Assembly (NCBI GenBank): GCA_003645825.1
Contig: QNCQ01000047.1
Coordinates: forward strand, 1-9,985
Direction: 5' to 3'
From: Fidelibacterota bacterium
GTDB taxonomy: Bacteria; Fidelibacterota; UBA2242; B5-G15
DNA: 9,985 nucleotides
The notes under the pieces were generated by a model that saw only the letters and a program-made list of their open reading frames with translations, had not been told where the DNA came from and did no database searches. Every line of letters begins with the position of its first letter. The first letter of the stretch is position 1. This document shows, piece by piece, positions 1 to 7,334 of the stretch. The position numbers and the translations under genes are program-made.

Positions 1-501
1 ATATTCGGGAAACAGTTTATCGTATTTTTTCATCAACCTGTCTCTATAAACCTTGGCCAGAATGGATGCTGCTGCTATTGTAAAGGATTTTCTATCACCT
101 CCAATAATATTAGTTTGAGGGTAAATCCTATCGGGAAACCTGTTGCCATCTACCAGTATGTAGTCTATCCTTTCTCTTATCTGCCCCAGGGCCTTTCTCA
201 TAGCTTTGTGGGTTGCGCTGACTATATTGGTTCTGTCTATTTCCCTGTTGTCAACAAGTCCTATACCGTAGGCCATTGCCTTTTGAGTTATCTCTTCAAA
301 GAGCTTCTCCCTTTTTGAAGGTGAAAGCAGTTTAGAGTCGTTGACTCCTTTTATGAAACTGCCTTTTTTGAAAATAACCGCAGCAGCAACTACCGGTCCA
401 GCAAGAGGTCCGCGACCGGCCTCATCGATACCGGCAACATTACTATATCCCTTCCGCCAGATTTTTTCTTCTATCTCAAGAGAGATTTCGTTTCCGGGCA
501 T
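1..501 (-). CDS. rnhB: Ribonuclease HII, N-terminal 167 residues (runs off the left edge)
   Basis: This enzyme cleaves the RNA strand of RNA:DNA hybrids and single ribonucleotides embedded in DNA, acting in the cytoplasm with Mg or Mn. The translated start carries the family signature GIDEAGRGPLAGPVV at about residues 24-38. The expected DEDD active site is visible as Asp26-Glu27, Asp118 (in LVDGNRFP) and Asp154 (in AAASILAKVYRDR). The visible part therefore contains the whole catalytic set; only the C-terminal tail, usually 30-60 residues, is missing. The ATG at 499-501 lies 4 bases after the glycosyltransferase stop. A GGTGG stretch about 10 bases upstream, inside the end of that gene, is the likely ribosome site, so the two are probably translationally coupled. 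Identification rests on the motifs and is firm; RNase HIII is unlikely given the standard HII spacing. Confidence 0.96.
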   Translation of the reverse strand, partial: MPGNEISLEIEEKIWRKGYSNVAGIDEAGRGPLAGPVVAAAVIFKKGSFIKGVNDSKLLSPSKREKLFEEITQKAMAYGIGLVDNREIDRTNIVSATHKAMRKALGQIRERIDYILVDGNRFPDRIYPQTNIIGGDRKSFTIAAASILAKVYRDRLMKKYDKLFPEY

Positions 502-505
502 CTAT

Positions 506-1669
506 TTAAAGCCACCGAATCTCATGTTCCAGAACTTTTCGCCCTTTCCAGGAAGCTTTGCCCGTAATTGTATAGTAGAATGAAAGTAGCGCCATATAGA
601 ACCAGATCAGAACAGTGAATGGGTATAACAACACGTACAGGATAGGATACTTGAATCTATTATATGATATGTAAAACAGGATAACAAGAGCCATAAGAGA
701 ACCCAGCGAGTTGTACAAAACAGTTTTAGGGATTGAGTATCCCAGAAACTTCAACGAAAGGACATACAGGGGATTTATGAAAATTACAAGCACCAAACTC
801 CACACGACAAAATAAGTAAGTATTCTGTAGTTGAATACGCCAAAGAGGTTCTTGGCGAAACCCTCTATCACAGAACCAAGGCTTTTATACATTCTGCATG
901 AAACGTATTCACTTACATCAAGAAAAAACCATTTATAGCCAAATTCTTTGATCCTCCTCCCCAGTGCTATATCATCAGCAACTTCACTTCTTATTGCTTC
1001 GTACCCACCGATATTCTCATATGCCTCCCGTTTGAATAACATGAATTGCCCAATGGTAACTGTAGCAACTGGTGAGGAGATTCTGGAGATGAGTTTTACC
1101 GGGATTACGGAATGAATCCCAAAAGATATAAAGGGGATTGCCAGTTTTTCACCAGGAGAAACAGCTTCTTCTTTTGGCAAACCGGTAAGAAAGTCTACTC
1201 CCTCGATGAGCAGAGCTGAGACAGCGCGTCGAAAGGCATCTTTTCTGATGTATGAAGTGTCAGCGTCTGTGAAAAGCAAGAGTTCGCCTTGTGCATATTG
1301 CGACAGCTGGTAACAAGCCCAGTGTTTACCGTACCATCCTTCAGGAAGAGGTTTACCTTTTATGATTCGAAGTGTCTTCGATTTTTTCTGGAGCCTCTTT
1401 AAAATTTCCTCGGTATTATCTTCACAGTTATCAAGGAGAACTAACAATTCGAAGTTTGGATAGTCCTGTTTTAATATACTCAAAATACACTTTTCAATGT
1501 TCTCTTCCTCATTTCGAACAGGGAGAAGGACGGATAGCTTTGGTAATTTCCTAATGGTTTTGTATTCAGATAATTTTCTGAAGTGACTCAAGTTACCAAT
1601 TGAGATAATAAGAAGTACAAGACACCCTAAAAAAGAAAAAATACTCGCAAGAGCTGTTATAGAGCTCAT
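506..1669 (-). CDS. Membrane-bound family 2 glycosyltransferase (CrtQ/HpnB-like)
   Basis: A 387-residue GT-A fold glycosyltransferase anchored in the inner membrane, with its active site facing the cytoplasm. One N-terminal helix (about 5-25) is followed by the catalytic domain. The nucleotide-sugar site opens with LLPVRNEEENI (48-58), the metal-binding DAD motif is at 135-137, and the acceptor-side acidic pair Asp232-Asp233 sits in ADDIALGRR. Two or three further helices lie at about 285-310 and 318-370, ending with the SWKGR motif near 373. The segment PLPEGWYGKHWAC (107-119) resembles the GW.GK.WA signature of the CrtQ (carotenoid glucosylation) and HpnB (hopanoid-associated) group. The acceptor cannot be read from sequence. 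The neighbour plsY, with a 4-base ATGA overlap, suggests a lipid acceptor; that is inference. An AGGGG ribosome site lies 6 bases before the ATG. Confidence 0.9.
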   Translation of the reverse strand: MSSITALASIFSFLGCLVLLIISIGNLSHFRKLSEYKTIRKLPKLSVLLPVRNEEENIEKCILSILKQDYPNFELLVLLDNCEDNTEEILKRLQKKSKTLRIIKGKPLPEGWYGKHWACYQLSQYAQGELLLFTDADTSYIRKDAFRRAVSALLIEGVDFLTGLPKEEAVSPGEKLAIPFISFGIHSVIPVKLISRISSPVATVTIGQFMLFKREAYENIGGYEAIRSEVADDIALGRRIKEFGYKWFFLDVSEYVSCRMYKSLGSVIEGFAKNLFGVFNYRILTYFVVWSLVLVIFINPLYVLSLKFLGYSIPKTVLYNSLGSLMALVILFYISYNRFKYPILYVLLYPFTVLIWFYMALLSFYYTITGKASWKGRKVLEHEIRWL

Positions 1670-2271
1670 TTTCTTACCCCTACCAGTCTTAGTAACCAGT
1701 CCCGTGGAGCTATCCCACCCTTCATATCGGTATAGTGTTTGTACACCAGAACCGCGAAATTGGCGAAGTAGAGCGCTAACAAGACTGAATTGCCTTTTAT
1801 AAATAAGGGATAGATGCTAAATAATGCAAATCCCAGCACGACCGTCCAGCTGTCCTGTCTCTGGAGAAGAACAAGTAACAGCATAAAAATTCCCATATAC
1901 GGGAGTGCACCAAAGTTGGTTACGGCCATCCATACTCCATAAGTTGTTGCAACAGCTTTCCCTCCCTTAAATAGAAAAAAAGGGGTAAATGCATGCCCCA
2001 GTATAGGTGCAATAAAGACCATACAAGTGCCAAGTGAATTAGGAGGGAGTACATTTTTCAAGAAGAAAATGGGGAGAAAAGCTTTTAGAAAATCCATAAT
2101 CGCAGCAGCAACTCCGACCAATATACCACCAGCTCTGAAAGCGTTGGCTGCCCCAGGGTTCCCATCTCCAAATTCTCTTATATCTTTTCCTAAGAAGACC
2201 TTACCCAAGATATAAGAATAGGGAATTGCACCACTTATGAAACAAATTAATGTTAAAAAGACAATTCTCAT
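1666..2271 (-). CDS. plsY: Acyl-phosphate:glycerol-3-phosphate acyltransferase PlsY, divergent motifs
   Basis: PlsY transfers an acyl chain from acyl-phosphate to the sn-1 position of glycerol-3-phosphate, the first step of phospholipid synthesis in most bacteria. It is an integral membrane protein. Its 201 residues match the family length, and several hydrophobic segments are visible. The N-terminal IPYSYILGK (16-24), motif 1 region DIREFGDGNPGAANAFRAGG (30-49) and motif 2 GHAFTPFFLFKGGKAVAT (92-109) identify it. Oddities: the usual motif 1 Ser (GSGN) is Asp36, the last glycine of GGKG is Ala106, and the C-terminal HxxN...E motif is reduced to His179-x-x-Asp182 with no evident Glu. It may be a divergent subfamily or use altered chemistry. 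The ATG has no Shine-Dalgarno, and a promoter lies immediately upstream. The stop overlaps the glycosyltransferase start by 4 bases. Confidence 0.9.
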   Translation of the reverse strand: MRIVFLTLICFISGAIPYSYILGKVFLGKDIREFGDGNPGAANAFRAGGILVGVAAAIMDFLKAFLPIFFLKNVLPPNSLGTCMVFIAPILGHAFTPFFLFKGGKAVATTYGVWMAVTNFGALPYMGIFMLLLVLLQRQDSWTVVLGFALFSIYPLFIKGNSVLLALYFANFAVLVYKHYTDMKGGIAPRDWLLRLVGVRK

Positions 2272-2279
2272 ACCGAGAT

Positions 2280-2308
2280 ATTATATGATAAAATCATAAT
2301 AATTGCAA
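2280..2308 (-). promoter_or_regulatory. Sigma-70-type promoter candidate for plsY
   Basis: Reading the minus strand, TTGCAA (2303-2308; 4 of 6 match to TTGACA) is separated by exactly 17 bases from a perfect TATAAT (2280-2285). It lies in the largest gap of the window, between comEC and plsY. Only 8 bases separate the -10 box from the plsY ATG, so transcription would begin within a few bases of the start codon and give a leaderless or nearly leaderless message. This agrees with the lack of a ribosome site before plsY. AT-rich gaps yield TATAAT by chance, so activity is not proven. Confidence 0.5.
2285..2297. repeat. Short inverted repeat inside the plsY promoter spacer
   Basis: ATGAT-AAA-ATCAT is a perfect inverted repeat with 5-base arms around a 3-base centre. 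It sits between the -35 and -10 boxes of the candidate promoter. It could be an operator half-site pair or a coincidence in AT-rich DNA. No T-run follows it on the minus strand, so it is not a terminator for comEC. The arms are too short for a confident call. Confidence 0.25.
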
Positions 2309-2317
2309 ACCCAAAAT

Positions 2318-4687
2318 TTACCAGTCTATTAACCTTATTTCTCTTCTCCTGACTACAAATACAGCAGCGTGATCAATATCTGTTCTGAGAACTTTTGCTC
2401 CTAAGCTTTTATATCTTAATACAACACTTGTGTCAGGATGTCCGAATTTATCGTTACGACCCACTGATATAACAGCATAATCAGGATGAACCATTTTTAC
2501 AAACTCATACGAGGACGAGCTATTGCCCCCATGGTGAGGCACCTTGACAATTTCGCTTTCTAACCATCGATCCCAGTGTAACAAATATTCCTCGGCTGGC
2601 TTTTCTATATCTCCCGTAAGCAAGATACTTCCTCCTCCATAATTTACCTTGAGGACTACACTCAGATTGTTATAGCTTAAGCTGTTAGAGGAAAGATTCT
2701 GGAAGGGATATAGGACTAATACGACCGCATTGCTGGATATCCTTATAATATCTCCAGCACTTAGTTTCACCAGAGGAATACCGAGAGAATCGGCCAAACG
2801 GCAAAGGGATATCCATAACTTTGACCTGGACCCAAACTCTGCGCTATAGATGGTGTCGACCTTCAATTCTGTCAGGACTGTTGAAGCTCCTCCTACGTGA
2901 TCTGAATGTGGGTGAGTTAGCACAAGATAGTTTATCCTTTTTACTCCTTTGTATTTGAGAAATGGTACTATAAATCGACTCCCCGCATCGAACCTAAACT
3001 TTTTATCACCCGTATCCACAAGCATGTTTTTGCCCGATGGGAACTGGACGTAAATAGCATCTCCCTGACCTACATCAAGGAAAGTTACCTCTAAGCCCGG
3101 TTCTGCTATAATCCCTTTCCACAGGACAAAATTTATCAATACCAAACCTAAAATTACTCCAGCAAGTCTGAACTTTCTATTATCGAGGTTAGCTCCAACA
3201 AGAATAGCAAAATATATGAGAAGGAGAGTAAGCAATCCGAAACCTGCTACTTCCATGTATGCAAAAGGTAACTCCGCAAAAAAATTTATTATTGATCTCA
3301 ACAAATGTAAAAGCAGGTTTGTAACCTCTCCATAAATTTCTCCCACTCCGTGATATAAAATCCCCATTATTACCTGAGCAAAGCCAGCAACCGCTATCAC
3401 TCCTACAAGTGGAATAACAATTACGTTTGAGACCATACTAATCAGAGGCAATCTATGAAAATAATACATGGAAATGGGTAGGGTGCCGAGGTTAGCAGAT
3501 AGGGATATTAGAAACAACTGGAAAATATAGAACATCGCTTTATGCTTTTTTACCTTTTCAAGAAACTTAGAGGATAAAAACCTGAGAAATTTATTGTAAA
3601 AGTATACTATGGAGATTACAGCAGCATAGGAAAGTTGAAATCCTACATCAAATAACTCAAGAGGGTTTATTAAGGTCTGTATCAGGGCACTGGCGAATAT
3701 AATATTATAGATTTTTGGAACAAACTCCCACGCTCTGGCTATTAGAATGAGATCAGCCATAATCATCGCTCGTACAACAGATGGCTTGAATCCGACGATA
3801 TCAGAGTATACATACAGGGCAAAAATTGCTATGATGGTTTTCAATTTTGCAGGGAACCTGAAAAAGCTCAGGATAACGAGTACCATCACAGTTATGTATC
3901 CAACATGTAACCCAGAAACCGCAAGCACATGTATTACCCCAGCGTTGATAAAGTCATTTTTTATCTCCTCAGTTAGTTCACCTCTGAGGCCAAGGATCAG
4001 GGCTTTGAGTATGGTAGCATTTCGTGGTGCCAAACCAAGTTCTATAGCGTTTTCAATCTTTTCCTTGAGCATAGAAACAAGCTTATCGAAAAGATTTCCT
4101 CTTTTCTTTATAGTCAAGATTTCTGAATCTGTTTTCAGATATGCTACACCCGTTATTCTGTTAACTTGGAGGTATTTCCTGTAATCGAAGTCTCCAGGAT
4201 TTCTCCGGTCGGGTGGAACAAGTATCTTGCTCCTGAACATTATTCTATCGCCCTGCTGGAACTGGGAATTGCATTTTCGAATGCTGAGAAGTATTCTACA
4301 GGAAAGGCGAGTGCATGTGGAATCGCTGATAAGTACAGCTTCTCTCAGCCTTACCTTCCCCCCGCCGTGCTGGAATCTTTCAAAGTGGTCAACCTTACCT
4401 GTGCACACTATCCGGTTGCTGGTAGAGGTTATTTTTTGAGTGTCAGAATACAAATCTGAAAATTCAAAGGAAATATTACATATTCCCGCGAAAACCATAA
4501 TCAGAAACAGCAGAACGTTTTTTATCGTCCCTTCTGGCAAAAGTATTGTTATCAAAACCAGAAGCCCGGTAGATAGTATCAGAACCCACAAAACTCTGGT
4601 ATGCAGAGAATAACCCAGGATCACTCCCAGTAGATAAGGGAAAAGAATCTTGACGGTTGGATTTTGCTCTAAAAATTCCCGCAACAC
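2318..4687 (-). CDS. comEC: ComEC/Rec2-type DNA-uptake channel with metallo-beta-lactamase domain
   Basis: ComEC forms the inner-membrane channel that takes up single-stranded DNA during natural transformation. This 789-residue copy is full length with the usual three parts. The N-terminal soluble OB-like domain ends in RRNPGDFDYRKYL (about 161-173). The competence membrane domain (about 220-500) carries HVLAVSGLHVG (253-263), GFKPSVVRAMIM (299-310) and FDVGFQLSYAA. The C-terminal metallo-beta-lactamase-like domain (about 530-789) has DVGQGDA (538-544), VDTG (557-560), the metal-binding THPHSDH (591-597), LLTGD (689-693), PHHG (717-720) and a late GHPD. This domain is thought to degrade the non-transforming strand, and its motifs are intact here. 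An in-frame TAA directly precedes the start, so the GTG at 4685-4687 is the earliest possible start. The nearest AAAGG is 18 bases upstream, too far for an efficient ribosome site, so expression may be low. It lies 26 bases after a membrane-protein gene. Confidence 0.96.
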   Translation of the reverse strand: MLREFLEQNPTVKILFPYLLGVILGYSLHTRVLWVLILSTGLLVLITILLPEGTIKNVLLFLIMVFAGICNISFEFSDLYSDTQKITSTSNRIVCTGKVDHFERFQHGGGKVRLREAVLISDSTCTRLSCRILLSIRKCNSQFQQGDRIMFRSKILVPPDRRNPGDFDYRKYLQVNRITGVAYLKTDSEILTIKKRGNLFDKLVSMLKEKIENAIELGLAPRNATILKALILGLRGELTEEIKNDFINAGVIHVLAVSGLHVGYITVMVLVILSFFRFPAKLKTIIAIFALYVYSDIVGFKPSVVRAMIMADLILIARAWEFVPKIYNIIFASALIQTLINPLELFDVGFQLSYAAVISIVYFYNKFLRFLSSKFLEKVKKHKAMFYIFQLFLISLSANLGTLPISMYYFHRLPLISMVSNVIVIPLVGVIAVAGFAQVIMGILYHGVGEIYGEVTNLLLHLLRSIINFFAELPFAYMEVAGFGLLTLLLIYFAILVGANLDNRKFRLAGVILGLVLINFVLWKGIIAEPGLEVTFLDVGQGDAIYVQFPSGKNMLVDTGDKKFRFDAGSRFIVPFLKYKGVKRINYLVLTHPHSDHVGGASTVLTELKVDTIYSAEFGSRSKLWISLCRLADSLGIPLVKLSAGDIIRISSNAVVLVLYPFQNLSSNSLSYNNLSVVLKVNYGGGSILLTGDIEKPAEEYLLHWDRWLESEIVKVPHHGGNSSSSYEFVKMVHPDYAVISVGRNDKFGHPDTSVVLRYKSLGAKVLRTDIDHAAVFVVRRREIRLIDW

Positions 4688-4713
4688 TTATTTGTGTTTT
4701 TCTGGCCTTTGTG

Positions 4714-5244
4714 CTATAGGGCTATCTTAACAAGGGAACTGAGAAAAATCCAGTTAAATGCGGAAGTTACAGCCAGTATTCCAAGAAGAAATGCAAGAAA
4801 GTCTACGTTTTTTGTGTAGTTCAGTTTGAAATACACATAGGTGAAGGTAACTGTGATGACATTTGTTAGTAGCACAATTATTATCCTTGGAGTAATTCCG
4901 CCTGTACCTATATTCCATGCCTCTGCAAGAAATGTAGATACAAAAAGGCTGATGAAAACTATGAAGAGAAACCACAGTATATTCACGGGGTTTAATCTTT
5001 CGGTAAAGAACATTGCAAGCACAGTGGAAAGAAACACGAAAATGCCTGTAATAACCATCAGTGCAAGCAAAACGAGCAGCCTATCGTTGATTGTCTCCGT
5101 AGAAACCCACCCACGAAATTCCCTCAGAACCACACTATTGGTGCGAACAAAGATGAGAGCCAATAGAGCGACTATTACAACAAAAATATATACGTAAAAA
5201 GCCCTCAGTAAATTTGTTCCACTGACGTCTGTTTTAGAGCCCAT
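4714..5244 (-). CDS. Unrecognised five-helix membrane protein
   Basis: I do not recognise this 176-residue protein. It has a short polar N-terminus (residues 1-14) and about five hydrophobic segments near 15-33, 55-80, 88-108, 118-140 and 147-170. A polar loop at 34-54 contains REFRGWVSTETINDR, and another around 108-118 contains AEAWNIGTGGITPR. No catalytic or metal-binding motif, transporter signature or signal cleavage site is visible. A clear ribosome site, GAGGAA, lies within the end of the upstream gene about 8 bases before the ATG, and the intergenic gap is only 3 bases. It is therefore almost certainly co-expressed with the small secreted protein before it. The long open frame, spacing and ribosome site support a real gene; the function is unknown. 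It could be a membrane partner of its upstream neighbour, which is inference from adjacency alone. Confidence 0.8.
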   Translation of the reverse strand: MGSKTDVSGTNLLRAFYVYIFVVIVALLALIFVRTNSVVLREFRGWVSTETINDRLLVLLALMVITGIFVFLSTVLAMFFTERLNPVNILWFLFIVFISLFVSTFLAEAWNIGTGGITPRIIIVLLTNVITVTFTYVYFKLNYTKNVDFLAFLLGILAVTSAFNWIFLSSLVKIAL

Positions 5245-5247
5245 CTT

Positions 5248-5703
5248 TCATTCCTCTTTTATCAAACTTTTTCTTGCCTCAATTAAAATCCTGTCTGCTT
5301 TTTCTGGATTGCCGAGCTTTCTCTCTACAATCGATAATATTACAATGTCGACAGAGATGTCAAGGTTTAATTCTTCTGCATAAATAAGGTCAATTCTTCT
5401 GACCATTTCATCCAGTGGGCAGATTCTATTAAATTCGTATTTCTCAATCTTCTTAAGTGTGACAAAAATGTAAGTGGGCATTATAAAATCGAAGTTTATT
5501 TTTCTCTCGTCATTAATGGATTTTTCCAAAATGGTTCTGGATAGCTTCAGCCCTTTTAAAAACCCTTTTAGGTAAAGAGTTTTCACAGTATCTGAGAAGT
5601 TTATCCACTCTTTTCCGGTAACGGAGACAGTCTCGCGAGCTAATAGACCTGAGGTAAAGAGGAAGATAAAAATGAAAGTTATTCTATAAAATCTCTTAGC
5701 CAT
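5248..5703 (-). CDS. Unrecognised small secreted (periplasmic) protein
   Basis: A 151-residue protein of unknown function. The ATG at 5701-5703 is preferred over a TTG at 5740-5742 because it directly precedes a normal signal peptide: the basic MAKRFYR, a hydrophobic stretch to about residue 20, and a plausible cleavage after Ala22. The start overlaps the end of nadE by 8 bases, and I see no strong ribosome site, so it may rely on translational coupling. The mature part has the pattern GKEWINFSD..K..YLKGFLKG (30-51), then LDEMVRRIDLIYAEELNLDISV (97-118) with a helical, charged tail. The order W..(F/L)S...K..Y..G...G, then D..Y....N..I.V, recalls small periplasmic proteins such as the Rap1a/Tai group. 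The similarity is only in spacing and I do not assign the family. Cys95 is the sole cysteine of the mature part. Confidence 0.78.
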   Translation of the reverse strand: MAKRFYRITFIFIFLFTSGLLARETVSVTGKEWINFSDTVKTLYLKGFLKGLKLSRTILEKSINDERKINFDFIMPTYIFVTLKKIEKYEFNRICPLDEMVRRIDLIYAEELNLDISVDIVILSIVERKLGNPEKADRILIEARKSLIKEE

Positions 5704-7327
5704 CGAATTTGTTAATAATTGGGAAACGCCTTCCGATTCCAAAAGCTTTTTCGGTAATTTTTATTCCTGGAGGAGCCTGACGCCTTTTGTATTCTGCTCT
5801 TCTTATTCTTCTTGCTGTGTCAATCACCAGCTCCTCTGGATATCCCATTTTGATAAGTTCTTCAATTGTTCTATTATTATTGATTATTTCGTCCACGAGA
5901 GGGCTCACGATTTTATAGTCAAATGGATCTACCTGGCCAAATTTCAACTCTGCAGTTGGCTTCTTTGTTAGAATTGATTCGGGGATTACCACCCTGCCCT
6001 TTAGGGTATTATAATAGTTCGCGAGTTCATATACATCAGGTTTGCTAACATCAGATATGACAGCAAGTCCACCAGATAAATCTCCATAAATGGTACAATA
6101 GCCAAGGGCAAGCTCTGTTTTGTTCCCTGTGGAAAGGACAAGGTAACCAAGCTTATTTGAAATTGCCATCAGGATGTTTCCGCGAATCCTTGCCTGAATA
6201 TTTTCTTCTGTTATGTCTTCGGGAAGCCCGGCAAAAATCTCTGTAAAGGTGGAGTTATATGCTTGGAAAATCTGATCTATTGGTATTATATAGGATTTTA
6301 CCCCGAGGTTTTTTACCAGGGTTTTTGCATCTTCCATGCTTTGAACTGATGTGTATTTTGAGGGCATCATAACCCCCAGTACATTATCGGCTCCCAGAGC
6401 CTCAACTGCCAGAGAAATAACAACAGCGGAGTCTATACCTCCACTTACGCCAACAACAGCCTTATAAAATCCAGTTTTGTAAAGATAATCTTTTATCCCC
6501 ATAACCAGAGCTTTGTAAATACGCTCAACTCTAGAAGAAAACTTTATCTCTTTTTCTTTTCCACTCCAGTCTTCCGTGGTAATCTCGAATATTTCAAGGG
6601 TTTCTTCGAACTCCTTTCCCCATCCGATTACTTTACCATCGCTGTCCATTGCTACGGAGTTTCCATCGAAGACCACCTCGCTATTACTCCCTACCATGTT
6701 TGCATAGATAAAAGGCTTTCTAAACTTTTTTACTTTTTCTTTTATGAGTCTCATCCTGGTTTCGAACTTTGTGTCGGTAAAGGGAGAAGCGGAAATATTT
6801 ATTACAAATTGAGCACCATTATCGTAAAGGATATCAGTTATTTTTGTGTTATAGTTTTTATCCCAGAGATCTTCACAAATTTCTATTCCTATTTTGAATT
6901 TCTTCCCATTTATCTCCAGATCCACAGGCAAGTTTTCTTTTGCCGGGGTAAAGTATCTTACCTCGTCAAAGACGTCGTAATTTGGCAGTAAAGTTTTATA
7001 TCTTTTGTAAATGACTCTTCCATTGTTTAAAACTGCTGCTCCATTGTATAGCTTACCACCGATACGATCCACAAACCCAATGATAACATGCATATCATTT
7101 TCAACCTGCCGACTAATTCTTTCCAGAGTTTCTATGTTTTTTTCTATAAATGTTCGGTTAAAAAGAAGATCCTGGGGAGGGTATCCTGTTATTACCATCT
7201 CAGGAAATATAAGTAGATCTACACCTTTCTTCTTCGATTTGCAAATGTAATCAGATATCTTTCTTGCGTTTCCTTCCAGATCCCCAATGGTTGGGTTTAT
7301 CTGTGCAATCCCAATTTTTAATTCCAT
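5696..7327 (-). CDS. nadE: Glutamine-dependent NAD+ synthetase
   Basis: This enzyme makes NAD+ from nicotinic acid adenine dinucleotide, ATP and glutamine, the last step of NAD synthesis, in the cytoplasm. Its 543 residues fuse two domains. The N-terminal nitrilase-like glutaminase (about 1-250) has the Glu-Lys-Cys triad as Glu43 (FPEMVITGYP), Lys111 (YKTLLPNYDVFDE) and Cys151 (GIEICEDLW). The C-terminal synthetase domain has the ATP-binding SGGIDS (295-300), STGNKTELALGY (399-410) and the terminal QAPPGIKIT...GRRFPI. All key residues are present, so ammonia should come from glutamine rather than from solution. The ATG at 7325-7327 follows the acylphosphatase stop by 7 bases, with an AGGTGAT ribosome site spanning that junction. 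The end overlaps the start of the next gene by 8 bases. The length is close to that of the two-domain bacterial form of about 540-580 residues. Confidence 0.97.
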   Translation of the reverse strand: MELKIGIAQINPTIGDLEGNARKISDYICKSKKKGVDLLIFPEMVITGYPPQDLLFNRTFIEKNIETLERISRQVENDMHVIIGFVDRIGGKLYNGAAVLNNGRVIYKRYKTLLPNYDVFDEVRYFTPAKENLPVDLEINGKKFKIGIEICEDLWDKNYNTKITDILYDNGAQFVINISASPFTDTKFETRMRLIKEKVKKFRKPFIYANMVGSNSEVVFDGNSVAMDSDGKVIGWGKEFEETLEIFEITTEDWSGKEKEIKFSSRVERIYKALVMGIKDYLYKTGFYKAVVGVSGGIDSAVVISLAVEALGADNVLGVMMPSKYTSVQSMEDAKTLVKNLGVKSYIIPIDQIFQAYNSTFTEIFAGLPEDITEENIQARIRGNILMAISNKLGYLVLSTGNKTELALGYCTIYGDLSGGLAVISDVSKPDVYELANYYNTLKGRVVIPESILTKKPTAELKFGQVDPFDYKIVSPLVDEIINNNRTIEELIKMGYPEELVIDTARRIRRAEYKRRQAPPGIKITEKAFGIGRRFPIINKFDG

Positions 7328-7334
7328 ACATCAC

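Noticed and set aside
3747..4459. Plus-strand open frames of 145 and 97 codons opposite comEC
   Set aside because: They lie wholly within a motif-complete comEC on the other strand, show no recognisable domain, and have the look of antisense shadow frames.
4683..4701. Plus-strand hairpin AACAC-ttattt-GTGTT followed by T's as a terminator
   Set aside because: The 5-base stem is weak and AT-rich, and no plus-strand gene ends there. It is only mentioned as possible occlusion of the comEC start.
4841..5197. Plus-strand open frame of 118 codons opposite the five-helix membrane protein
   Set aside because: The minus-strand frame has a ribosome site, tight operon spacing and clear membrane segments. 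The plus-strand product is Thr/Ser/Lys-rich, as expected from the complement of hydrophobic codons.
5704..5742. Longer version of the small secreted protein starting at TTG
   Set aside because: It would add 13 residues in front of a normal signal peptide and lacks a ribosome site; the ATG at 5701-5703 fits better.
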